Source: Saprospiraceae bacterium
GTDB taxonomy: Bacteria; Bacteroidota; Bacteroidia; Chitinophagales; Saprospiraceae
Assembly (NCBI GenBank): GCA_020631135.1
Contig: JAHDHU010000014.1
Coordinates: 1-51,081 of the forward strand
Reading direction: 5' to 3'
DNA: 51,081 bases
Shown here: positions 14,508 to 24,324 of the stretch, piece after piece
Layout of the letters: each line of letters starts with the position of its first letter
Numbering within the stretch: the stretch's first letter is position 1
Translations under genes and position numbers: made by a program
Notes under the pieces: model-generated
What the model was told of the DNA's origin: nothing
What the model saw: only the letters and a program-made list of their open reading frames with translations
Databases searched by the model: none

Positions 14508-16021
14508 TATTCTGCGATTGTTAATTTGGCTCCTAATTTTAAATCCAAAGCATAGTCATCATATATCCATAAAGGCACTGTTCCGTTATTAAGACTAACA
14601 ACTTTAACAATGAAAAAAACTTTATCTGCGCCGATAATTTTATTGAAGCGATCTGTGTCAAAAGGAATTAATTCTGTTTCACTGCCTCTAGAAAGAATTT
14701 CTCCATCTAATCCTATTTCGGCAGCGGGTAAAAAATAAGAGTTTTCAAATAGAGAATCCGATACAACTCCACTATCCTCAAAATACATCTGGATATCTAA
14801 ATCGAAAGGAAAATCGTTTTCCATGACCAACTTAAATTCTGCAGAATTAACTTGATCATATCCTTCAAAATTTAAATCTACTGTATCCGTTAATTTGAGG
14901 TTATTTGCATACTGAAGCAATGGCATTTCTACGTCGGTTATCACTTGATAATAACTATCCTCAGTCATAAAGCCTATAATACTCGGATCATCATCTGGGT
15001 TTCCAATTGCATTGATGTCAAAAAATACCTCAGAGACTTTTTCATTAAAAATTTGCTGAATATTTGAATTATCAGAAGTGAAGACAAATTCGTTGGATTT
15101 TACTTCACCAACTTCACTAAGAGATGGATAATCAAATTGGACTCCATTGTCAATAAATTCACCTTCCATGCTCCAAACATTATTATCAATCGTTGTAAAT
15201 CTAACTTCATTGAATTGTGCTTGCACTGGAAATCCAAAAGCATTTTCAACTTTTATATTGACTTTAGGATCTTCAAACCACAGACCTCCACTTAACCAAT
15301 TGCTATAAGCGCCAACAGTGATGACATTTCCCATAATTGGATTTTCTTCTCGACCAAAAAAACCTTCGATATAACCAAAATCTAAACGGTCAAATTGAAA
15401 AATCAATTCATCTAACAATATGCGTTCACCATTGGGCCTAGTAGCATAGTAGATAACATTCATTTCGTTGTTTTGTAATTGTACTTCCCAACCGTCTAAG
15501 TCGTCGTATTCGGTGGTGATTGTACCTCCTGTAGATGGAATTGTCCAACTATTCGTATAGGCTACTCCATCTTTGGTGACCTCTGGGATGGTGATTTCAA
15601 CATTTATTTCTTCATTGAGGTTCGAAGTCATAAACCACCTTATACCCATATTATTAAGTGTAGCTCTATTAAGTACCCAAGAATCCGGGAAATTATCAAC
15701 CGGAAGAGGAATTGGTGCGACTGAATCGTTTATAAATATTGGGAGACCTACTTCAACTGGCTGAAAAATGTCTCTTGCTACTCTGCGTACTGTGTCAGCG
15801 GTGTAAAAAACAGTCAATCTACCATCCGTATCTACCTTCACAGTAGCATTGGTACTCGTGTTGTCAGCTATATCGAGTATTCGAGCTGAGGTATTGATCA
15901 GTGGAATGGCATATTCCCCATCAAAATTGATGTCGACTTGATCCACCTCTGAAAGTTGACAGCCCAACACTCCAAAAACCAAAATTAATGACCAAATCAA
16001 AAATTGGTTATTCGATTTCAT
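14507..16021 (-). CDS. Large lipoprotein of unknown function
   Basis: This 504-aa protein has a lipoprotein signal (MKSNNQFLIWSLILVFGVLGC) with the lipid-bearing Cys at residue 21. The mature part is acidic and beta-rich, with no recognised enzyme motif. It includes the phrase INFDGEYAIPLINTS right after the lipobox, common in Bacteroidota lipoproteins partnered with DUF5723 barrels. It is probably tethered to the outer membrane. It is coupled by a TAATG overlap to the DUF5723 gene. The two form an operon with no other members visible. Function not assigned. Confidence 0.8.
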   Translation of the reverse strand: MKSNNQFLIWSLILVFGVLGCQLSEVDQVDINFDGEYAIPLINTSARILDIADNTSTNATVKVDTDGRLTVFYTADTVRRVARDIFQPVEVGLPIFINDSVAPIPLPVDNFPDSWVLNRATLNNMGIRWFMTSNLNEEINVEITIPEVTKDGVAYTNSWTIPSTGGTITTEYDDLDGWEVQLQNNEMNVIYYATRPNGERILLDELIFQFDRLDFGYIEGFFGREENPIMGNVITVGAYSNWLSGGLWFEDPKVNIKVENAFGFPVQAQFNEVRFTTIDNNVWSMEGEFIDNGVQFDYPSLSEVGEVKSNEFVFTSDNSNIQQIFNEKVSEVFFDINAIGNPDDDPSIIGFMTEDSYYQVITDVEMPLLQYANNLKLTDTVDLNFEGYDQVNSAEFKLVMENDFPFDLDIQMYFEDSGVVSDSLFENSYFLPAAEIGLDGEILSRGSETELIPFDTDRFNKIIGADKVFFIVKVVSLNNGTVPLWIYDDYALDLKLGAKLTIAE

Positions 16022-16077
16022 ATGAGGTGCTTTTGATTATTAAATTCATTAATAAGACTTATAAAAACGATGAGCCC

Positions 16078-17502
16078 CTAAGGTTTCAATTCAATTTCTT
16101 CACCTAGCTCTGGTATATTAACGTTTGAGAACCCATTTTTGGAAAGGTATTTCTTAAACTTCTTTTGTGTATCATATTCTCCGTGAACCAAAAAAGTCGC
16201 CTTTACCTGCTTTTTTATAGGTTTAAGAAATTTTACAATTTCCTTCCGATCCGCATGCGCTGAAAAGGAGTGCATTAATTCTATTCTCGCGTTTATTGTA
16301 ATTTGTTCACCAAACAGTTTTATGCTTTCGGCTCCAGCTTTTATAATTCCACCAGCAGTGTCAGGCGAGCAATATCCAACGATCAGTAAGGTGGTATTTG
16401 GATTAGCCAAATTATTGAACATGTGATGTCTTATTCTTCCTGCATTCATCATTCCAGACGAACTAATGATAATTGCAGCTTCTTTTGATGCATTTAAAGA
16501 TTTAGATTCATCAACCGATCTTACATATTTGAGATCGTTAAATCCAAAAGGATTTTCATCTATTAATAAGTACTCATTTAAGGCATTATCAAAACATTCT
16601 GGATGTGCCCCAAACACTTGTGTGGCATTTACTGATAATGGACTGTCTACGTAAACCGGAATTTTGGGGAGTTTTCCATTGGTTTCAAGCTTATCTAGCA
16701 TATACACCAATTCTTGAGTTCTTCCAACACTAAAAGCTGGGATCAATAGTTTGCCCTTATTTTCAATACAGGTTTCTCTTATGATTTGAAGAAAACGATC
16801 GGTTTGTTCTGGATTTGATTCGTGTTCTTTATCACCATAAGTGGATTCACAAATGAGGTAATCTGATTCTTCCATTAATTGCGGATCACGCAATATTGGT
16901 CTATCTGGTCTTCCTATATCACCAGTAAAGCCTAAACGAATGGTTTTGCCACCTTCTGTGATCTTCAAATTGACGCTAGCGCTACCTAAGAGATGCCCAG
17001 CATCGTTAAACCTTAATTCGACTTGATCATGAATTTTTATCCACTTGTCATATTCGTAGGCTCTATACTTTTCCATTGCAGGGACAATATCCTTACTTGT
17101 GTATAAAGGTTCTCTTTTCTTTAAATTCTTCTTCTTTCTTTTCTTTTTCTTCTTGGCCAATCGTTTATTATAATACTCGGCTTCTCTTTCCTGAATTTTG
17201 GCGCTGTCTAAAAGCATGATTGCACATAAACTTCTTGTGGCGTGGGTACTGTGTATGCAGCCACTAAATCCATCCTTGACTAATTTTGGAACTCTCCCTG
17301 TATGATCAATATGTGCATGAGATAATATCAAGCAATCTATTTCTCGAGGGTCAAAATACCAATCGTTGTTGCTTATCCAGTCTGCTTTACCACCGCCTTG
17401 GTATAAACCGCAGTCAAGTAATATTTTATATCCACTATCTAAAGTTATGAGGTGAGAACTTCCAGTAACATTTCTTGCAGCACCACAAAATTTGATCTTC
17501 AT
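16078..17502 (-). CDS. Beta-CASP metallo-beta-lactamase-fold RNase
   Basis: This 474-aa zinc-dependent enzyme is a predicted RNA-processing exo/endonuclease of the CPSF/RNase J-related bacterial group. The metal site motif SHAHIDHTG is near residue 60, a further His is in DAGHLLGSA, and the Asp ligand is in FTGDIGRPDRP. The beta-CASP insert carries CESTYGDKEHE, PAFSVGRTQELVYML and SSGMMNAGRIRHH. The RMMBL C-terminus has HSFSAHADRKEI and FLVHGEYDTQKKF. A very basic stretch (KKKKKRKKKNLKKR, about residues 115-130) is an unusual RNA-contact-like insert. A good promoter (TATCTTTG with TTG 18 bases upstream) lies just before it. Length matches family members. Confidence 0.92.
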   Translation of the reverse strand: MKIKFCGAARNVTGSSHLITLDSGYKILLDCGLYQGGGKADWISNNDWYFDPREIDCLILSHAHIDHTGRVPKLVKDGFSGCIHSTHATRSLCAIMLLDSAKIQEREAEYYNKRLAKKKKKRKKKNLKKREPLYTSKDIVPAMEKYRAYEYDKWIKIHDQVELRFNDAGHLLGSASVNLKITEGGKTIRLGFTGDIGRPDRPILRDPQLMEESDYLICESTYGDKEHESNPEQTDRFLQIIRETCIENKGKLLIPAFSVGRTQELVYMLDKLETNGKLPKIPVYVDSPLSVNATQVFGAHPECFDNALNEYLLIDENPFGFNDLKYVRSVDESKSLNASKEAAIIISSSGMMNAGRIRHHMFNNLANPNTTLLIVGYCSPDTAGGIIKAGAESIKLFGEQITINARIELMHSFSAHADRKEIVKFLKPIKKQVKATFLVHGEYDTQKKFKKYLSKNGFSNVNIPELGEEIELKP

Positions 17503-17525
17503 TTAATTAGGCTAAAAATTCAAGT

Positions 17526-17533
17526 CAAAGATA
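17526..17533 (-). promoter_or_regulatory. -7 promoter box for the beta-CASP RNase gene
   Basis: TATCTTTG on the minus strand, with TTG placed 18 bases upstream as a -33 element. It lies 24 bases before the ATG. Confidence 0.65.
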
Positions 17534-17562
17534 AGTTTTATCCTTTTAAGGCAATTGTCATT

Positions 17563-20500
17563 TTATTTTTGAACAATGAATTTGGAAGTTCCGATCAATC
17601 CCAATTTGTCATATAAACTCAAATAATACAAACCACTGTTTAAATATTTTACGTTTATCGAATTCGTTGAAAGTTGATCCTGTAAAATCATTTTCCCAGA
17701 GATATCGTATAATTTGAACTTTAGAGATCTTTCTAAATTTTGAGTTTTTATAAATATTTTATCGTTCGTTGGATTTGGGATAATTAGAAAATTAACTTTT
17801 TCCAAATTCTTTTCTGATAATAGTGGAAACTCATTTACCAAATGATTTGTGGTTGTATTGGTAACAATAGCTGGATTAAAATCGAAATAAATGTGCGCCG
17901 TATTTTCGATTACAATATCCTCTTCACTAACAATAGCAATTTGAAATTTTATAAATCCTTGACTGGCCAATTCATTTTCTGATTTTGGAGGCAGAACTAT
18001 ATCTTCAAAAATAAAATCAACCACCCTGCCGTTGATGGATACTAAATAATCATGGCTGGCACTAACTACCTTGAATGTGTTGAGATCAAGATTTTCATCC
18101 AAAGTATCTCTTATTATTACATCGGTTGCTTTATAATTGCCTTCGTTCTGAAATCGAATGGTGTATTCTAGGGCATCCTCTAATAATGATAAGCCATTGA
18201 GTGTGTCACCAGTAGATGTACCGTTCTTGTCATTTGGATCGTAAGAACACAATAAGATCTGACTTACATTTGTTTCGGTTTCTTCGCTACCATTGTCAGG
18301 AATAAAGCTTAAAGTAAAATCAAATTCTTCTCCTAAAAACTCAAAACTTGGGGCTTTAAATATGCAAGGCACAGAAGCGGTTTGCATAAAATCGAGTGCA
18401 TCCACTTCCCATTCTACGAAATTACTCCCTATACTGGTGATCGTACCGAATCCACTTATATACTCAAATTTATCATCAAACTCCAAACGCAAAGTTCCGC
18501 TCACCTGATCGAAATTTAAATTTCGAATTTGAATCCAGACATTAGATTTAAAACCACAAACCGCATTTCCTAATGTTAGATCCAGCTCCACACCTTCGTG
18601 AAGGTTTTCAGAAAACAATGCAATTTCCAAATCTTCTACCTCAATTCCTTGATACAATAAAACCGAATCCATAGTGGTGGAAATCCAGTGGGTGTCTGTT
18701 TGAGGAATGAGTGTCAGATTTCCAGTTTGAGCAGGATAGAATTTAAATTGTCCTTTAGAATTACTTATTGCAATTTGATTTGTTTCAGCAATCTTTAATT
18801 TTTGATTGCCCAAAAATGGTTCATCATTGTTGACGCCATCTTGATCAGCATCAAAAAATACTGTCCCAGAAAGCCCTCCTCTCAAATCCAAAATTGGTTG
18901 AAAGGACGAAATGCAATGTGATTGTTGAACCCACAGTTCTCCATTGGGGTGCATTTGAAGATTAAATAAATCTAACGAGCCAACATCAGAATTAAGAATA
19001 TCATATTTCTGTAAAGCTCCTTCATGATAAGTAAACAAACCCAAATTTGCTAATGCAAAGCAAAAATGATCCTGAGCCAATTCTTCAACATCCATAATAG
19101 AAATATAGGTGGGTTCAGCATCGGGAATATAAATTTTAGTCCAGTCATCTATGCCGTCAAATCTCAACAAACCTGTTGCATCTACGACCCACAGCTTATC
19201 ATTAGAATCGATGTATACACTTTGTACATAATAATCGATCGGAGCATTTAAGATGGTAAAGTTTTCTTGAACCCCATTGTAATATTTAATTAACCCGTTA
19301 TGGCTATTTACTACATAAATATTTTCTTCGCTGTCGACTTCAACAGATGTGATATCTTCCTCTTCGCTAAGCAGATCTTCAATTTTCCTCCATTCTCCAT
19401 TGTCAAGATAAAAAACACCTTCCGTCAATGTAGCTATGTAAAATGTTCCAGAAGGAGAAATGCTGAAATCACGAATTTCAGTAGGTAAATCATATTGAAT
19501 GTCAAATTGGGCACCATCAAAACTTACCAAGTTGTTTTCATGAGAAAACCACAACTTACAATCCACAGGATTTAATTGAAAATTTCGATATTCCCAATTT
19601 TCAACATTAGGAATATGCTCCCAAACATTATTCGCAAAAGTTGCCAAACCTTTGAAGCTCGACACCCACATATTGTCCTCACAATCCACGAGAATATCTC
19701 TATAGTAATTATATTGTAATCCATCTGGTTGTAAAGATGCTGTTTGAGATTCACCATTTTTTATCCAATACAATACCTGCTTTCTGGTTAAGGGATTATA
19801 ATAGCTGTACCAATCATATTTGTCCAAGTCTCGGCCTAAAAAATGAAGATTTTCAAAAGGCTGCAAAACAACATCTTGACTTGTCCAAAAATCCCAACCA
19901 TCACTCTTATGAAATGTCCCAAAGCTACTTTCTTCCAATTCATGTTTAAATTGAAATAAGTACAAACCATCATTTTGACCTTTAAAAACTAAAGCGCCGG
20001 GTAGATCATTATGTACCATGACCCACTGCTGATTGCTAAAATGTAGCAGTTGAATTGGTCCGGATTGAGATTCTCCATAAGAGACGATCCAAATGTCATC
20101 ATTGGCATCTAAGAAAAATGAGCCTTCAAACTTTATATAATCAACTACTAAATCCAAATTGTGTAAATAATCTAATTGTAATTCGCCATCATACTTTAAT
20201 AGATTACTTACATTTCTAACGATAATGTTGTTTTCAGAATCAATTCGAAAATCACTAACTGTTGAAAGGGAAAGATTATGAATCATAAATTCATCATCCT
20301 TGATGCTCGCTAATTTTCCACAATTACAGATGTCATCAATTACTATAAACCAAAGCGTACCTTGTTTATCCAGGGTTAAATTCCTGATTCTGGAGATGTT
20401 TGGCAATTCGTACAGGTCATTAAAAAATTGCCATGAGGTTCCATTTTTTCTGATTAAGATTTTTTGATTTTGAAGTATCCATAGTGTGTCATCAATCGAC

Positions 20501-20739
20501 CCTTCAATTTCTTTGACCTTAGTTGTCAACAAATCACTGTTCATTGGTCTATGAAAGTTCCACTTATTATTGGATTGATCATATTCTCCCAGTCCACCCT
20601 CTGAGGCAATCAAAACTCCAGACTCCGAAAAAAGAAAATCATTGATCAAATCTAAATTAGAATAATTGGTCCAATCATTTTGTGCAAATGGTATGGCAAA
20701 ACTAAAAACTAAGAAAAATCCAGTCAATATGTATTTCAC
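17563..20739 (-). CDS. T9SS type A cargo protein with beta-propeller repeats and a DUF7619 domain
   Basis: This 1058-aa secreted protein has a signal peptide (1-19, ending PFAQ). An N-terminal region of about 600 residues holds repeated propeller blades resembling two-component-regulator propellers (LWFIVIDD, DIWIVSYGE, NMWVSSFKGLATF, KLWVVDATGLLRFDG). Near 650-720 is an SdrD-B-like module (GTVFFDADQDGVNNDEP). A DUF7619-type domain follows at about 855-975 (SYDPNDKNGTSTGDTLNG). A C-terminal T9SS sorting domain (about 990-1058) carries FLIIPNPTNDKI, YDISGKMILQ and NSGLYYLSLY. It should cross the outer membrane by the type IX system and be surface-attached or released. No sensor kinase is adjacent, so a role in signalling is doubtful. 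Confidence 0.88.
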   Translation of the reverse strand: MKYILTGFFLVFSFAIPFAQNDWTNYSNLDLINDFLFSESGVLIASEGGLGEYDQSNNKWNFHRPMNSDLLTTKVKEIEGSIDDTLWILQNQKILIRKNGTSWQFFNDLYELPNISRIRNLTLDKQGTLWFIVIDDICNCGKLASIKDDEFMIHNLSLSTVSDFRIDSENNIIVRNVSNLLKYDGELQLDYLHNLDLVVDYIKFEGSFFLDANDDIWIVSYGESQSGPIQLLHFSNQQWVMVHNDLPGALVFKGQNDGLYLFQFKHELEESSFGTFHKSDGWDFWTSQDVVLQPFENLHFLGRDLDKYDWYSYYNPLTRKQVLYWIKNGESQTASLQPDGLQYNYYRDILVDCEDNMWVSSFKGLATFANNVWEHIPNVENWEYRNFQLNPVDCKLWFSHENNLVSFDGAQFDIQYDLPTEIRDFSISPSGTFYIATLTEGVFYLDNGEWRKIEDLLSEEEDITSVEVDSEENIYVVNSHNGLIKYYNGVQENFTILNAPIDYYVQSVYIDSNDKLWVVDATGLLRFDGIDDWTKIYIPDAEPTYISIMDVEELAQDHFCFALANLGLFTYHEGALQKYDILNSDVGSLDLFNLQMHPNGELWVQQSHCISSFQPILDLRGGLSGTVFFDADQDGVNNDEPFLGNQKLKIAETNQIAISNSKGQFKFYPAQTGNLTLIPQTDTHWISTTMDSVLLYQGIEVEDLEIALFSENLHEGVELDLTLGNAVCGFKSNVWIQIRNLNFDQVSGTLRLEFDDKFEYISGFGTITSIGSNFVEWEVDALDFMQTASVPCIFKAPSFEFLGEEFDFTLSFIPDNGSEETETNVSQILLCSYDPNDKNGTSTGDTLNGLSLLEDALEYTIRFQNEGNYKATDVIIRDTLDENLDLNTFKVVSASHDYLVSINGRVVDFIFEDIVLPPKSENELASQGFIKFQIAIVSEEDIVIENTAHIYFDFNPAIVTNTTTNHLVNEFPLLSEKNLEKVNFLIIPNPTNDKIFIKTQNLERSLKFKLYDISGKMILQDQLSTNSINVKYLNSGLYYLSLYDKLGLIGTSKFIVQK

Positions 20740-20814
20740 ATTAGAAGTTAGTAATTAAAAATGTAGTCTTTGTCTTTAGTTTCTTAATAATATCTAATAG
20801 TTGTTCTTTGAGAC

Positions 20815-20846
20815 AAAAAAGGAGCACATATTTCTATGCGCTCCTT
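20815..20846 (-). terminator. Terminator of the DUF1573 gene
   Basis: AAGGAGC (20819-20825) and CAT pair with ATG and GCTCCTT (20840-20846), with one mismatch. A T run follows on the minus strand. It lies just past the DUF1573 gene stop. Confidence 0.75.
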
Positions 20847-20869
20847 AAACGAAACAGAAGTTCTTTATT

Positions 20870-21604
20870 CTATTTTAAAACTTGAAATTGTTTGGCAATT
20901 CTATTTTTACCATCAATCTTTAAAGAAGCAACATAGGTGCCTGATTCATATTGTGAAACATCAACCAATTCTTTTTCCTTAGAAATTTCTCCAAGAGATC
21001 TACTTTCAATTTTTTGACCCAATTGATTATAGATTTCTAACAAGCCTCCTTTGCCTTTAAATGCAGAAAGATTCAAAGTCAGGGTATTTGCGGTTGGGTT
21101 TGGAAATAAAGTGAAGTCTGAGGACTCAATATCAAAATTTTCATTTCTTGTATCAACTGAATTTTTTACTTCGGTTTTATCTTCTTCTTTGTACACAATG
21201 CCTTTAATAGTAAGATAGGTAACCTTAGGATCGGTATTGGCTGTGATACTTACTCTTTTACTTTGTTTGTTACCAGAAACTTTTCCTTTGTTTTTAGAGT
21301 CAAACTGAACAAGGAGTTCGGCAGTTTCTCCAGGCATGACAGGTTCTTTAGGCCATCTAGGGACTGTACATCCGCAAGATCCTTTTGCTTTAGTAATTAC
21401 TAAAGGTTCATTTCCGGTGTTTGTAAATGTGAAAACATTTTGAATTTTCTCCCCTTCATAAATTTCTCCCCATACAAATTCTGTCTCTTGAAATTCAATG
21501 GTTGTTGTTGGAGCGGTTTGGATTTGTTCTTGATCGGTGTTTTGAGAAAATCCGGTGATTACGAAGCTTAATATAACAACCAAGCTTAAAGTTTTTTTCA
21601 TCAT
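20870..21604 (-). CDS. DUF1573-domain protein with T9SS sorting domain
   Basis: This 244-aa secreted protein has a signal peptide (MMKKTLSLVVILSFVITGFSQ). The DUF1573 domain spans about residues 40-130, shown by FTFTNTGNEPLVITKAKGSCGCTVP-type sequence: the SCGCTVPRWP motif and PGETAELLVQFDSKNKGK. DUF1573 is an Ig-like fold common in Bacteroidota envelopes. A C-terminal T9SS type A domain (about 165-244) shows DFTLFPNPTANTLTL, LEIYNQLGQKI and YESGTYVASLKIDG, ending KQFQVLK. It is monocistronic, with its own terminator. Exact function unknown. Confidence 0.88.
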   Translation of the reverse strand: MMKKTLSLVVILSFVITGFSQNTDQEQIQTAPTTTIEFQETEFVWGEIYEGEKIQNVFTFTNTGNEPLVITKAKGSCGCTVPRWPKEPVMPGETAELLVQFDSKNKGKVSGNKQSKRVSITANTDPKVTYLTIKGIVYKEEDKTEVKNSVDTRNENFDIESSDFTLFPNPTANTLTLNLSAFKGKGGLLEIYNQLGQKIESRSLGEISKEKELVDVSQYESGTYVASLKIDGKNRIAKQFQVLK

Positions 21605-21718
21605 AATATTTAAATAGTGGTTAAGAAATAATAATTGTAAAGGATCTTTTTCCTTACAGTTGCAAGCTATTTAAATTGAAGATGAAATGACTGGAATTAA
21701 AGGTGCATTAACAAAGCA

Positions 21719-23377
21719 TTAATTTTGAGCACCTAAAATCTTTACCTCTGTACGTCTATTATATTGGTGTTCGGCTTCAGAACAACTCACCCCATCAAGG
21801 CAGTGATTTCGAATTTGGGTTTCGCCCATACCTCGAGCTAGAACTCTTGACGTACTTATTCCTTTATCGATTAAATACCTTTTAGCCGCTTCTGCGCGTT
21901 TTGCAGAAAGTTGGAGGTTATACTCCCCTTTTCCTCTGGAATCCGAATGTGCTATTAGTTCTACCCTCAAATCTGGTCTTGCTTTCATAGCATTAAACAA
22001 GACCTCTAGTTCTCCCACTGCAGATGGAATTATCTCTGCACTGTTGTATTTATAATAAATGTTTTCGAAGACTACTTTCGAACCAGCCATGGTTGGAATA
22101 ATAATTTTTTTGTTCTCGCTTTTATTGCTTGTTGTTTGGGTTAAGACTTCCTTTTTATTTGGTTGCATGGAGATAATCCATTCCTTACTATCTATCAAAG
22201 GGTCGTAAATAAATCTACTTTCTTTATATCCTTCGATGTCAATATAAAGCACATACTTGGTATTGGTTTCTACTGTAAATGCTTGCTTGCCTTGATGATC
22301 AGTTTTTATATTAAAGGACATACTATTTACATCTTTAACACCACCCAGGATTTTTTCTCTATCAAACTGTTCTAATCCAAAATCTTCCAAATTAATAGGG
22401 ACAATTTGTATCTCTTTATTGGCTAATATTTGATTTGACTGTTCGTCAATTAACTGTACAGAAAAATCGACCGTTTCGGAAAAGCTCTCCACATTTATGG
22501 ATTCTCGTAATCGAAGTCTATAAATGTCATCCTTTCCATTTCCTGGTCGGGAAGAAGAAAATAAAATTTCATCACCATCTCTATTTACACAAAGACCAAA
22601 GTCATCGAAATTTCCATTGATTGGTTCAGGAAGTTTTATTACTCCAACAAAATTGTCGTTTTTATAAGGCACCTGATACAAATCCAAATCTCCATTTTGG
22701 CTCCAACCATCAGAGGCAAAAAATAATTGACTGTTGTTGTTAAAAAAAGGAAACCAATCATTGCCCGCTGAATTAATTTCAGGACCTAAGTTTTCAGGTC
22801 TCGACCAAGCATCATCTCTCAAGAAAGTTATGTACAAGTCCATTTTTCCATAACCACCAATCATATCAGATGCAAAAATCATAATATTACCTGCGTCATT
22901 TAAAGTTGGATGACAGTAATTAAAATCACCGGCAGGGATCTGGACCAGTTTTGGCGATTGCCATTCATTATTGACAACTCGAGATTCAAATATTTTTAAC
23001 TTGACTACTTTTTCTTTTGTTTCTTTTCTTATCGAATTGGATTTAGTTAGATACATTTTCGCATTCGCGAATGCGAAAGGTCCTTCAATATTATCGGAAT
23101 TAATTTTTTGAGAAAAAAGACGAGTTTCCCCATTTGACTCAAAAAGCATAATATCAAAAACTTTTTCTCCTCTTCTGGGTGAATCCTTTTTATTCTTTTG
23201 TTTGAATAAAACGAAGGCAATTGCTTCGTCTACAAATACTGGTGAAAATTCATGATTTGTCGAATTTAATTCAAGTCGTTCTAAAGATTCCGCATCAATT
23301 ATATCTGAAGTAATTTGGGCTAAGCCAAAGTTTACAATCAAAATCTGAAAAAGAAATACCAATGAGCTTAATCGCAT
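21719..23377 (-). CDS. OmpA-family protein with PD40 repeats (PorE-like, T9SS-associated)
   Basis: This 552-aa periplasmic/outer-membrane protein has a signal peptide (to about 21). WD40-like/PD40 propeller repeats (about 130-290) include YCHPTLNDAGNIMIFASDM and ELFFASDGW-type strands. A carboxypeptidase-regulatory-like region follows (about 310-400). The OmpA C-terminal peptidoglycan-binding domain (about 440-552) has YYKYNSAEIIPSAVGEL, ELIAHSDSRGKGEYNLQLS and AKRAEAAKRYLIDKGI. The layout is that of PorE-like proteins, which anchor T9SS machinery to peptidoglycan. Its ATG overlaps the PorP/SprF stop (TAATG at 23375-23379). It is the third gene of the adhesin operon. A 22-bp perfect palindrome is embedded in its coding sequence (23057-23078). 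Confidence 0.88.
   Translation of the reverse strand: MRLSSLVFLFQILIVNFGLAQITSDIIDAESLERLELNSTNHEFSPVFVDEAIAFVLFKQKNKKDSPRRGEKVFDIMLFESNGETRLFSQKINSDNIEGPFAFANAKMYLTKSNSIRKETKEKVVKLKIFESRVVNNEWQSPKLVQIPAGDFNYCHPTLNDAGNIMIFASDMIGGYGKMDLYITFLRDDAWSRPENLGPEINSAGNDWFPFFNNNSQLFFASDGWSQNGDLDLYQVPYKNDNFVGVIKLPEPINGNFDDFGLCVNRDGDEILFSSSRPGNGKDDIYRLRLRESINVESFSETVDFSVQLIDEQSNQILANKEIQIVPINLEDFGLEQFDREKILGGVKDVNSMSFNIKTDHQGKQAFTVETNTKYVLYIDIEGYKESRFIYDPLIDSKEWIISMQPNKKEVLTQTTSNKSENKKIIIPTMAGSKVVFENIYYKYNSAEIIPSAVGELEVLFNAMKARPDLRVELIAHSDSRGKGEYNLQLSAKRAEAAKRYLIDKGISTSRVLARGMGETQIRNHCLDGVSCSEAEHQYNRRTEVKILGAQN
23057..23078. repeat. Perfect 22-bp palindrome inside the OmpA-family gene
   Basis: The core GCATTCGCGAATGC is flanked by complementary TTTC and GAAA. 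The same 14-bp core occurs at 36770-36783 between genes. Confidence 0.8.
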
Positions 23378-24324
23378 TAAAAATATCTTGGGTTAATGAT
23401 TTCTTCTTGATTATAAGACCTCCCAAAGAGATAGTGAGCCATGATTTCTATACTTCCATTTTGATAAGTACGGATATCTGATAAGGTATAGTCGTAAGCA
23501 AAGCTGACCAATAATTGGGGATTAAATTGAATTCCAAAAATAAAATCGATCGACTCACCTGTGCCTCCAATGTTGCCACCAATCCGATAGGTTGAGGCAA
23601 AAGTATATTTCTCTTTCCAAGTGAGTCCTAAATTAACGTCTAAATCGTAAGGTGCATCTTTTACGTATTTAAACAAGACCTGAGGCTTAAAAGTCATTTT
23701 TTCATTAATGGCAAAAGCTGCTCCACCCATGGCATATATATGCCTAAATTCTTGGGCAATTTCGCCAACAGAATTAAAGTCCAAGTTCGCCTGAGCCAAT
23801 CTTGGTACCGCCGCACCTAAGTAAAATAGATTCGTATTGTAATAGAGACCAAATCCAAAATTAAAAATGTTGCGACTCATTTTATCCATCGCTATAGCTG
23901 GATCGATATCTGGGCTTTGGGAAGCAAATAAGCGTGGATCGCTAAAATCCACATCAAACCTTCGAATCGATCCTTGTAATCCTAAGCTGAGGGTACCTTT
24001 TTTTGTCTTAATCCGATAAGCATATAATCCTTCCAGAGTTAAGCGTTCACTAAATCCAATCTTATGATTTACAACATTGATTCCAATGCCCAATTTTTTA
24101 TTATTTAGTGGAGCTGCGAAACTTACCACTTGAGTTTTTGGAGCACCTTCAAAACCATTCCATTGATCTCTAATTAAAATAGTCGCTGAAGCTACATCCT
24201 CATTTCCGACATAGGCGGGATTAAACAATTGCTTATTGTACATAAACTGGGTATACAACTGCTCATGCTGCCCAAAAAGGCAAACAGCTGATAAAACCAG
24301 AATGAATGTAATAAGCTTTTTCAT
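23377..24324 (-). CDS. PorP/SprF-family T9SS outer-membrane protein
   Basis: This 315-aa beta-barrel protein has a signal peptide (1-18, ending CLFG). It carries the family signature directly after it: QHEQLYTQFMYNKQLFNPAY, then GLQGSIRRF, FGFGLYYNT and LFKYVKDAPYDLDVNLGL. PorP/SprF proteins assist secretion or surface anchoring of a cognate type B cargo, as SprF does for the SprB adhesin in Flavobacterium (established knowledge). The ATG directly follows the stop of the 2104-aa adhesin (TAAATG) and its stop overlaps the OmpA-family gene. This strongly supports a dedicated partner for that adhesin. Confidence 0.92.
   Translation of the reverse strand: MKKLITFILVLSAVCLFGQHEQLYTQFMYNKQLFNPAYVGNEDVASATILIRDQWNGFEGAPKTQVVSFAAPLNNKKLGIGINVVNHKIGFSERLTLEGLYAYRIKTKKGTLSLGLQGSIRRFDVDFSDPRLFASQSPDIDPAIAMDKMSRNIFNFGFGLYYNTNLFYLGAAVPRLAQANLDFNSVGEIAQEFRHIYAMGGAAFAINEKMTFKPQVLFKYVKDAPYDLDVNLGLTWKEKYTFASTYRIGGNIGGTGESIDFIFGIQFNPQLLVSFAYDYTLSDIRTYQNGSIEIMAHYLFGRSYNQEEIINPRYF

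Noticed and set aside
16466-16654. Plus-strand ORF within the beta-CASP gene
   Set aside because: Antisense to conserved catalytic-domain sequence.
17563-20739. Hybrid two-component sensor based on propeller repeats
   Set aside because: No kinase, membrane helix or receiver domain; the C-terminus is a T9SS sorting domain.
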